7,582 nucleotides of DNA, taken from Anaerolineae bacterium. GTDB lineage: Bacteria; Chloroflexota; Anaerolineae; JAAYZQ01. Position numbers and translations under genes: made by a program. How positions within the stretch are numbered: the first letter of the stretch is position 1; each line of letters starts with the position of its first letter. The stretch lies in NCBI GenBank assembly GCA_016926595.1, contig JAFGOG010000181.1, forward strand, positions 1 through 7,582, read 5' to 3'. This document shows positions 1 to 7,189 of this stretch, piece by piece. The notes beneath the pieces are model-generated. The model was not told where the DNA came from, did not search any database, and saw only the letters and a program-made list of their open reading frames with translations.

Positions 1-2660
<2,660 letters not shown>

Positions 2661-2670
2661 GCTCCTCCTG
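2661..2670 (-). promoter_or_regulatory. Ribosome-binding site of uvrA
   Basis: On the minus strand the bases before the ATG read CAGGAGGAGC. This is a near-perfect Shine-Dalgarno sequence placed very close to the start codon (about 3-6 bases, depending on which register pairs). It fixes the uvrA start at 2660. Confidence 0.75.
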
Positions 2671-2681
2671 CGAGAACTGCT

Positions 2682-2711
2682 AAACCACAAAGGGCACAAA
2701 GGACACGAAGG
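2682..2711. repeat. Dispersed degenerate repeat of the 'CACAAAGG ACACGAAGG' type, copy 1
   Basis: The plus strand contains aaaccacaaag, then ggcacaaagg, then acacgaagg: roughly 9-bp units of the form (c/g)acacaaagg. A second copy occurs at 4655-4685. In the plus frame it would encode NHKGHKGHEG, a peptide known to me as a frequent spurious call from a dispersed intergenic repeat in Chloroflexota, Planctomycetes and cyanobacteria. It lies in the presumed 5' untranslated leader of uvrA, between promoter and ribosome-binding site. Function is unknown. Confidence 0.75.
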
Positions 2712-2744
2712 TGATATGCACGACAGGTATCCGGCCCGGCATTC

Positions 2745-2756
2745 GAATGTATGTTC
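2745..2756 (-). promoter_or_regulatory. Candidate LexA (SOS) operator of uvrA
   Basis: On the minus strand this reads GAACATACATTC, seven of eight matches to the GAAC-N4-GTTC box bound by Bacillus-type LexA (DinR). The next base is G, as in the longer CGAACRNRYGTTCG consensus. It begins only a few bases downstream of the likely transcription start, where a repressor would block uvrA transcription. uvrA is an SOS gene in many bacteria. The LexA specificity of this organism is unknown, so this remains a candidate. Confidence 0.45.
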
Positions 2757-2769
2757 TATCGCAGCGCAC

Positions 2770-2798
2770 ATTGTACCACAAGTTGGAGTGGCTGCAAA
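2770..2798 (-). promoter_or_regulatory. Predicted sigma-70 promoter of uvrA (extended -10)
   Basis: On the minus strand a -10 TACAAT (2770-2775) is preceded by TGG, forming an extended -10. A weaker -35, TTTGCA (2793-2798), stands 17 bp upstream. Transcription would start near 2763, giving a leader of about 100 bases that crosses the LexA-like box and the dispersed repeat. This is the best promoter match in the 219-base gap upstream of uvrA. Confidence 0.5.
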
Positions 2799-2827
2799 TC
2801 TCGGGGGGGCCGATGCAGAATGTCAAA

Positions 2828-2866
2828 GCTGCCGTGGCGACCGGCGGCACAAATCGCCACGGCAGC
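2828..2866 (-). terminator. Hairpin terminator after the CoA-transferase beta gene
   Basis: Bases 2828-2840 and 2854-2866 form a perfect 13-bp GC-rich stem (GCTGCCGTGGCGA and its complement) with a 13-base loop. It starts 14 bases past the stop codon at 2880. In the minus-strand direction it is followed by a short T run (CTTTGACATT), while the other direction has none. This fits an intrinsic terminator ending the leftward catabolic operon before the uvrA promoter; the T tract is short, so termination may be partial. Confidence 0.65.
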
Positions 2867-2879
2867 AGAGGGTTACGGG

Positions 2880-3650
2880 CTAGATGTAGAACCGGTTGCG
2901 GTCTACTTGCTCGCGCAGGATGCGCAGCTCCTCGTCAGTTGGGGCCTCGCTGAGGCCGACCTCGGCGGGGATGATCAGCTCAAAACCGGTCTCGGCTACC
3001 ACCTGGCCGACGGTCACGCCGGGCTGGGTGGCCAACAGCTTCATCCGCTTGGTGTCGTCGTCAAAGCCCATCAGGGCCAGGGTACTGACCACGTACAGCG
3101 GTCCGGTGCCAGGCGGCAGGCCGGCCGCCTCGCGCGCCCCCGGCCCGGTCAGGTAGCCGGGAGTGGTGACGAAATCGACCTTGGGCACAAAGCTGCGCCT
3201 GCTGTGGCGAATGATGATGATCGTCCGCCAGCAGAGCGAGCCGACGTCGTTGGCGCCGCCGCTGCCGGGCAAACGCACCTTGGGCGGGTGATGCTGAGGG
3301 CCGATGATGGTGCTGTTCAGGTTGCCGTAGGGATCGACCTGCGCCCCACCCAGAAAGCCATAGTCGATAAAGCCCCGCGTCGCCGTCTCCATGATGTCGC
3401 AGATGCCAGAGGCGTGGACCGCCTTGTGGAAGGTGCGCGCTTCGCCCACGGCCAGGGGCAGATCCTCCAGGATGGCGCCTACGCCGCCGAACTCAAAGAT
3501 GGTGACCAGGTTCGGCGCCTGGCGCCGTTGGGCCAGCGACGCGGCCAGCATCGGGATGCCGGTGCCGATGAACGCCGTGGTCCCATCCTCCATCAGCCGC
3601 GAGGCGGTGCAGATCAACATCTCCGTTGGGTTATAGCCCGGCTCGCTCAT
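2880..3650 (-). CDS. CoA-transferase beta subunit (GctB-like, class I)
   Basis: This 256-residue protein matches the beta subunit of glutaconate-type class I CoA transferases, which move CoA between an acyl-CoA and a free acid through a glutamyl-CoA thioester. Family-typical segments are the N-terminal MLICTASRLMEDG helix followed by FIGTGIPMLAA, then IFEFGGVGA at residues 51-59 with E53 where the catalytic glutamate is expected, the glycine-rich PGSGGANDVGS near 128-138, and FVTTPGYL. The end, LREQVDRNRFYI, is usual for this group. The frame stays open upstream, but ATG at 3650 is the real start: it overlaps the alpha-subunit stop as ATGA and has a GGGGAGGGAG ribosome-binding site about 8 bases upstream. 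The overlap implies translational coupling and a 1:1 complex. Substrate cannot be read from sequence; glutaconate, 3-oxoacids or short-chain acids are possible, and the related hydrolase pair IpdAB is an alternative. Confidence 0.88.
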   Translation of the reverse strand: MSEPGYNPTEMLICTASRLMEDGTTAFIGTGIPMLAASLAQRRQAPNLVTIFEFGGVGAILEDLPLAVGEARTFHKAVHASGICDIMETATRGFIDYGFLGGAQVDPYGNLNSTIIGPQHHPPKVRLPGSGGANDVGSLCWRTIIIIRHSRRSFVPKVDFVTTPGYLTGPGAREAAGLPPGTGPLYVVSTLALMGFDDDTKRMKLLATQPGVTVGQVVAETGFELIIPAEVGLSEAPTDEELRILREQVDRNRFYI

Positions 3651-4624
3651 TCTCGTCGCTCCCTCCCCTCGACCACGCAGGCCAGCCGCTCCTGCCCGAC
3701 CTTGTCCAGATAGGCCTGGTGGTCCGGCAGATCGTAGACCCATTCTTTCAGATAAGCCATCGCCCCCTCGTGCGTTTTGGACGCCTCGACCCAGGCCTTG
3801 ATCTCTGGCTCGTCGCGGCAATGTACATAGGCCATCTCGCCGGGGTGCGAGGCAAAGGGGGCGTGAACCACCGCATCCACCAGGTAATAGGGGACCAGCG
3901 TCCGGTCGGGGTAGCGGCGGATCTCGTCGGTGGGCACAATCTCCTCGGCGCTGATTATCAGCCGCTTGCAGGCGCGGGCAAACTCAAAGCCAAAGCCGGT
4001 GATACCCTCGACCTGGCAATTTCCGCAGCGGTCGGCGCGGTGGACGTGCATCAAGCCCACGTCAAGGATCAGCGCCGGCAGGAGAGCCACCTTTTCGCCG
4101 GTAAAGGGACATTCGACCACCTTGGCCGAGCTGTACTTGAGCGTATCGGTGCCCAGCATGGAGCGCACCGGCAGAAAGGGCACGCCCATGGACGCCGCCT
4201 TGAAGCGCCAGGAGATGCCGGCATTACTCCACTCCACCACCTTTTCCACCTGGCCGCTCTCCACGGCGCGCCGTAGGGCGCTCGACGTGCCATACACCTC
4301 CAGGCCGATGTAGGTGATGTCCAATGTCTTGACGATACCTGCCGCCAGCCACAGGTCCAGCTCGGTGACCCCCTGGCCGGCGACGCGCAGGTCCTTGAAC
4401 CCCTGGCGAAGCACCTCGCGCACCAGGCTCATCGGGCAGCGGACGGTGCCGTACAGCTCGGTGCCGATGTAGCAGCCGTCGTACACAAAGCGATCGATCG
4501 CCTCGCGCTCGGTCATCAGTTTGTCCACCAGCTTGCGCGTTTTCTGGGTACGGTTCCACTCGCGGAAAGCGTTCATGTCTGGCGGCTGGATCAGCTCGCC
4601 GATTCCCGATTCGATGACGTTCAA
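3647..4624 (-). CDS. CoA-transferase alpha subunit (GctA-like, class I)
   Basis: This is the partner of the downstream beta subunit: a 325-residue GctA-type protein, close to the family's usual 320. Recognisable segments are VYDGCYIGTELYGTVRCPMSLV near residues 47-68, VPFLPVRSMLGTD at 148-160, and LLPALILDVGLMHVHRADRCGN near 181-202, the conserved PDxxxxHxxxADxxGN-like block. I chose the TTG at 4624 because AAAGGAGGG sits just before it at good spacing; the protein then begins MNVIESGIGE. The first in-frame ATG inside is at 4576 (309 residues). A longer ATG reading from 4717 would start with residues encoded by a dispersed repeat and is unlikely. It lies 94 bases after the Ptb-type gene and overlaps the beta gene by four bases. 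The exact acid substrate is unknown. Confidence 0.87.
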   Translation of the reverse strand: MNVIESGIGELIQPPDMNAFREWNRTQKTRKLVDKLMTEREAIDRFVYDGCYIGTELYGTVRCPMSLVREVLRQGFKDLRVAGQGVTELDLWLAAGIVKTLDITYIGLEVYGTSSALRRAVESGQVEKVVEWSNAGISWRFKAASMGVPFLPVRSMLGTDTLKYSSAKVVECPFTGEKVALLPALILDVGLMHVHRADRCGNCQVEGITGFGFEFARACKRLIISAEEIVPTDEIRRYPDRTLVPYYLVDAVVHAPFASHPGEMAYVHCRDEPEIKAWVEASKTHEGAMAYLKEWVYDLPDHQAYLDKVGQERLACVVEGRERRE

Positions 4625-4634
4625 AGATCCCTCC
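4625..4634 (-). promoter_or_regulatory. Ribosome-binding site supporting a TTG start
   Basis: On the minus strand the sequence AAAGGAGGG ends about five bases before the TTG codon at 4624 of the CoA-transferase alpha gene. No ATG or GTG is comparably placed, so this site decides the start. Confidence 0.65.
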
Positions 4635-4654
4635 TTTCTCCCCCAAGAATGATC

Positions 4655-4685
4655 TAACCACAAAGGACACCAAGGCAACAAAAGT
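4655..4685. repeat. Dispersed degenerate repeat of the 'CACAAAGG ACACCAAGG' type, copy 2
   Basis: The plus strand reads taaccacaaagg, acaccaagg, caacaaaa: the same 9-bp-period unit as at 2682-2711, and it shares the flanking (t)aaccacaaagg start. It fills most of the gap between the Ptb-type gene and the CoA-transferase alpha gene, inside the presumed operon. Read in the long minus frame it gives LPLLLLPWCPLWL, which explains the spurious N-terminal extension of the alpha subunit. Confidence 0.75.
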
Positions 4686-4708
4686 AGTGGTAACTTCTTT
4701 CGAGAATC

Positions 4709-4752
4709 CCCCCTCACCCTACCCTCTCCCCCCTGGGGAGAGGGGGTTATGA
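4709..4752. repeat. Dispersed hairpin repeat (CCCTCTCCCC ... GGGGAGAGGG)
   Basis: The core 4722-4731 and 4735-4744 forms a perfect 10-bp stem with a 3-base loop. The flanks (ccccctcaccct on one side, gggttatgagt on the other) match the widely scattered intergenic element of the form CCCTCACCC-TCTCCC-GGGAGAGGG that I recognise from many bacterial genomes. It spans the end of the Ptb-type gene and supplies its last codons and stop. It lacks a T tract in the minus direction, so it is a weak terminator at best; it could pause polymerase or stabilise upstream mRNA. Confidence 0.75.
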
Positions 4753-5684
4753 GTCAGGGCCATCAGCAGGGCGGCCATGGCCAGGGACAGGTAGCGGGTG
4801 TCGGCCGTGTCGGCGCGCGAGCTGATGACGATCGGCACCTGGGCGCCGACGACGAGGCCGGCCATGCGGGCACCGGCAAAATAGAGCAAGCCCTTGGCCA
4901 CGATGTTGCCCGCCTCCACGTTGGGAACGATCAGGATGTCGGCCAGGCCGGCGATCGGCGAGCGCGATTCCTCCAGTTGAGCGGCGCGAGGCGAGATAGC
5001 GACCTCCAGGCCGAGCGGGCCGTCGACGATGGCGCCCTGGACCCAGCCCTGCTCGGCCATCTTGGACAGCGCCAGGGCGTCGATGCTGGCCGGGATCTTG
5101 GGATGGACGGTGTCGCTGGCAGCCAGGATGGCAACGCGCGGCGTTTCCAAGCCAAACAGGTGGGCCACCTCGACCACGTTGTTGATGATCTCCAGCTTCT
5201 GATAGACGTCAGGGTAGACCACGACGCCGGAATCGCTGAGGTAGATCAGCCGGTCGATGCCCGGCAGGTCAAACAGGGCGACGTGAGACAGCAGCCGCCG
5301 CCCGCGGATGCCCACCTCACGGTTCAGGGCGATGCCCAACAGGTCGGAGGTCTTGATCTGGCCCTTGACCACCACATCGGACTGGCCCTGGCGGACCATG
5401 GCCACCGCCTGCCGGGCCGCCAGACGCGGATCCGGCTCGTGGACAACCGCAATCCCTTCCAGGTCCACCGCAACCTGGGCCGAGTACGCTTCGATGGCTC
5501 CCCAATCGCCGATCAGGGTGGCGTCGACGATCCCCTCCTGCTGGGCCTGGTCCACCGCCTTGAGCACTTCAGGGTCATGCGCCGCCGCCACTACGATCCG
5601 CGCCGGGCCGACGCGGCGCGCGATCGCCACCATCTCTTCCAGGCTGGCGATCCGCGTTAAACCGGCTTGGCCCGGAGCGGTCAT
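4719..5684 (-). CDS. ptb: Phosphate acyltransferase, phosphate butyryltransferase (Ptb) family
   Basis: This 321-residue protein belongs to the PTA/PTB family, which converts acyl-CoA plus phosphate to acyl phosphate plus CoA in the cytoplasm. Typical elements are VVVKGQIKTSDLL at 104-116, GRRLLSHVALFDLPG at 128-142, the IVDGPLGLEVAIS block near 219-231, IVPNVEAGN at 252-260 and the C-terminal SSRADTADTRYLSLAMA at 278-294 (the SRAD motif). There is no added hydratase domain. The start ATG overlaps the stop of the upstream amidohydrolase as ATGA, so translation is probably coupled; the ribosome-binding site is weak (GAGGG). The last residues, THNPLSPGGRG, are encoded by a dispersed repeat and extend past the normal family end. 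No butyrate or acetate kinase is in the window. The substrate (butyryl, branched-chain, propionyl or other) cannot be assigned; some homologues are annotated as phosphate acetyltransferase. Confidence 0.88.
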   Translation of the reverse strand: MTAPGQAGLTRIASLEEMVAIARRVGPARIVVAAAHDPEVLKAVDQAQQEGIVDATLIGDWGAIEAYSAQVAVDLEGIAVVHEPDPRLAARQAVAMVRQGQSDVVVKGQIKTSDLLGIALNREVGIRGRRLLSHVALFDLPGIDRLIYLSDSGVVVYPDVYQKLEIINNVVEVAHLFGLETPRVAILAASDTVHPKIPASIDALALSKMAEQGWVQGAIVDGPLGLEVAISPRAAQLEESRSPIAGLADILIVPNVEAGNIVAKGLLYFAGARMAGLVVGAQVPIVISSRADTADTRYLSLAMAALLMALTHNPLSPGGRG

Positions 5685-6868
5685 CGGCTGTGCGCCCTCA
5701 GATAACGGATCGCGATCTCGGCCAGCAGGGCCGCCCCCAGCGGCAGGCAGCGCTCGTCCACGTCGAAACGGGGGTGATGGTGCAGCCGTTTCGGCTCGCC
5801 AGGGAAGGCGCCGCCGAGCCAGAAAAAGCAGCCGGGCGCCTTTTGAGCGAAATAGCTGAAATCCTCACCGCCCATCTCCAGGGGCGACTCGCCAACGCTC
5901 TGCGCACCCAGCAGATCGGCCCCTACCTGGCGCACAAGCTCGGTCATGGCTGGATCGTTGATGACCGGATCATAGCCGGGGATGACGACCAGCTCAAAGT
6001 CGCCGCCCAGCGCCCGCGCCACCCCACAGGCCCGCTCCATCTCGGCGATCAGGGAGTCGCGGGTCTCTGGCTCAAAGGTGCGCAGCGTCCCGGTCATCCG
6101 CACTTCGCCAGCCAGGATGTTCTCCTTCGTCCCACCCTGGATGGTCCCCACGGTCAGGACCTTGCCGCGGGTCGGATCGAGCCGGCGCGACACGACGGTC
6201 TGCAGGGCGTTGATGACCTGGGCAGCCAAGACGACAGCGTCCACGCCGCGCTGGGGATAGGCGCCGTGGGCCTCCTGGCCCTTGATCACCAGCCTGAACT
6301 TGTCGGGATGGGCGCTCATCGTTCCAACGCGAGTGGCGATCGCGCCCACCGGAAGGTCGGCCCACACATGAAGGGCAGCCACGGCGTCAACACCATCCAT
6401 CACCCCCTCGCGGACCATACGCATCCCCCCGCTCAACGCTTCGTCGTCCCAGTCCTCCTCCGACGGTTGGAACAGGAAGCGGACACGCCCCGGCAGTCGC
6501 CCGGCGACGGCTTCCTCGGCCAAAAGCTGGGCCGCGCCCAACAGGCAGGCGACGTGCACGTCGTGGCCGCAGGCGTGCATCACGCCTGGGATCTGCGAAG
6601 CATAGGGTACCTCGTTCTCCTCCTGGATCGGCAGGGCATCCATGTCGGCCCGCAGGGCGATGGTGGGGCTAGAAACCCCAACCGGCGCCAGGTCGGCCAC
6701 CACCCCGGTCTTGGCCACGCCGGTACGGCTGGCGATCCCCAACTCGGCCAGCCGGCGGGCGACCAATTGGGCCGTGTGGTGCTCCTGAAAAGCCAGCTCG
6801 GGATGGCGGTGAACCTCGCGGCGCAAGGCGATCACTATATCGCTCAGCGTTTGAGCCCGTTGTAGCAT
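5681..6868 (-). CDS. M20D-family metal-dependent amidohydrolase
   Basis: This 395-residue cytoplasmic hydrolase belongs to peptidase family M20, subfamily D, with aminoacylase/hippurate hydrolase, IAA-amino acid hydrolase and N-acetyl-diaminopimelate deacetylase. These enzymes cleave an amide to release a carboxylic acid and an amino compound. Visible motifs are RREVHRHPELAFQE near 16-29, ALRADMDALP at 71-80, HACGHDVH at 98-105 (metal ligands C100 and H102), QPSEE at 134-138 (E137 catalytic base, E138 ligand), LHVW with H167, AHGAYP at 200-205 and MGGEDFS at 332-338. The HHHP cluster at 363-366 holds the C-terminal ligand. All expected metal residues are present, so it should be active. There is no signal peptide. 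It is the first gene of the leftward operon, with a strong promoter and a GGAGAGG ribosome-binding site; its stop overlaps the next gene. Substrate cannot be read from sequence. Confidence 0.93.
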   Translation of the reverse strand: MLQRAQTLSDIVIALRREVHRHPELAFQEHHTAQLVARRLAELGIASRTGVAKTGVVADLAPVGVSSPTIALRADMDALPIQEENEVPYASQIPGVMHACGHDVHVACLLGAAQLLAEEAVAGRLPGRVRFLFQPSEEDWDDEALSGGMRMVREGVMDGVDAVAALHVWADLPVGAIATRVGTMSAHPDKFRLVIKGQEAHGAYPQRGVDAVVLAAQVINALQTVVSRRLDPTRGKVLTVGTIQGGTKENILAGEVRMTGTLRTFEPETRDSLIAEMERACGVARALGGDFELVVIPGYDPVINDPAMTELVRQVGADLLGAQSVGESPLEMGGEDFSYFAQKAPGCFFWLGGAFPGEPKRLHHHPRFDVDERCLPLGAALLAEIAIRYLRAHSR

Positions 6869-6898
6869 GGCAACCTCTCCGAATGCGCGTGTGGGGCT

Positions 6899-6927
6899 AT
6901 TATAGCATCTATTCGCCTATTTGTCCA
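6899..6927 (-). promoter_or_regulatory. Strong sigma-70 promoter of the amidohydrolase-Ptb(-CoA transferase) operon
   Basis: On the minus strand the -35 TGGACA (6922-6927) and -10 TATAAT (6899-6904) are separated by exactly 17 bp, and TGC before the -10 makes it an extended -10. Eleven of twelve hexamer bases match consensus. Transcription would start near 6892, giving a short leader of about 24 bases with GGAGAGG ahead of the ATG at 6868. The whole leftward run to the terminator at 2828-2866 could be one transcript. Confidence 0.8.
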
Positions 6928-6947
6928 TTTGCCTAATTGCCTGTTCG
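6908..6947. repeat. Five degenerate 8-bp tandem repeats over the promoter -35
   Basis: The plus strand divides into tctattcg, cctatttg, tccatttg, cctaattg and cctgttcg. Each unit differs from the consensus cctatttg at zero to three positions. The array covers the -35 hexamer (within units two and three) and reaches into the spacer. It resembles short tandemly repeated repetitive sequences known from cyanobacteria and also common in Chloroflexota intergenic DNA. Whether it is regulatory or only repeat DNA cannot be told here. Confidence 0.6.
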
Positions 6948-6968
6948 GTGCTATAGTATCCTGCGTTG

Positions 6969-6990
6969 CAGGAGCCGGCGCCGGCTCCTG
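6969..6990. promoter_or_regulatory. Perfect 22-bp palindrome, candidate operator
   Basis: The half site CAGGAGCCGGC is followed directly by its exact complement, with no spacer. It lies about 75-100 bases upstream of the leftward transcription start and about 200 bases before the rightward gene. Neither strand has a T tract after it, so it is not an intrinsic terminator. Its position in a divergent region fits a dimeric regulator's binding site, but it could also be a dispersed palindromic repeat. Confidence 0.45.
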
Positions 6991-7114
6991 AATCAGATCC
7001 GTGAATGGGTGCCAGGAGATCAAGCCGATGTGGATCTTGAGCCCACTTCGTGAAGCCGGACTTTGACACTTCTCTGCCCGCTGACAGCGGTCCGTTGTCC
7101 ACGTCTTTTTTCGT

Positions 7115-7143
7115 TTGTCAAAACCGAACACCATCAATTCAAT
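7115..7143 (+). promoter_or_regulatory. Weak candidate promoter of the MttB-family gene
   Basis: TTGTCA (7115-7120) and TTCAAT (7138-7143) are spaced by 17 bp and match sigma-70 consensus at 5 and 4 of 6 bases. The -10 lacks the important second-position A. Transcription would start near 7150. It is the best rightward match I found, but not strong; the gene may need an activator. Confidence 0.3.
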
Positions 7144-7178
7144 AGCTCACGGCAGCGACCCTTGCCTGCCGAGCAACT

Positions 7179-7187
7179 AAGGAGGAA
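7179..7187 (+). promoter_or_regulatory. Ribosome-binding site of the MttB-family gene
   Basis: AAGGAGGAA, complementary to the 16S rRNA 3' end, stands just before the ATG at 7190. It is one of the best Shine-Dalgarno sites in the window and fixes this start. Confidence 0.85.
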
Positions 7188-7189
7188 AG

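Larger units (their letters stand above)
6869..7189. other. Divergent control region between the amidohydrolase operon and the MttB-family gene
   Basis: This 321-base stretch has no convincing gene. It is more AT-rich near 6898-6960 than the flanking genes. It holds a strong leftward promoter, 8-bp tandem repeats, a perfect palindrome, a weak rightward promoter candidate near 7115-7143, and a strong ribosome-binding site for the rightward gene. The part between about 6991 and 7110 shows nothing I can name. Confidence 0.7.

Noticed and set aside
2751..3713. Plus-strand open frame (320 codons) opposite the CoA-transferase beta gene
   Set aside because: Antisense shadow with no recognisable motif; the minus-strand gene is well supported.
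4625..4718. A separate promoter for the CoA-transferase genes in the gap
   Set aside because: The best pair (TTGTTG, 18 bp, TTAGAT on the minus strand) has a -10 with only three matches and lies in repeat DNA; too weak to call.
5690..6865. Plus-strand open frame (391 codons) opposite the amidohydrolase
   Set aside because: It mirrors the M20 gene almost exactly on the other strand; the M20 frame has all catalytic motifs and a strong promoter and ribosome-binding site.
6969..6990. The 22-bp palindrome as an intrinsic terminator
   Set aside because: Neither strand has a T tract after it and no gene ends nearby.
7013..7029. B12-box-like string (GCCAGGAGATCAAGCC) that could mean a cobalamin riboswitch before a corrinoid-dependent gene
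   Set aside because: It resembles the 3' B12 box with an inserted base and mismatches, but the other conserved parts of the cobalamin riboswitch (the GGGAA and CCACTG segments) are not found upstream, so I treat it as chance.
7063..7068. Perfect TTGACA on the plus strand as a -35 for the MttB-family gene
   Set aside because: At 17 bp downstream the sequence is AGCGGT, with no usable -10.
6844..7137. Small minus-strand open frame (97 codons) in the divergent control region
   Set aside because: It runs across the 8-bp repeats, the palindrome and the operon promoter, and overlaps the amidohydrolase start; no motif or ribosome-binding site supports it.
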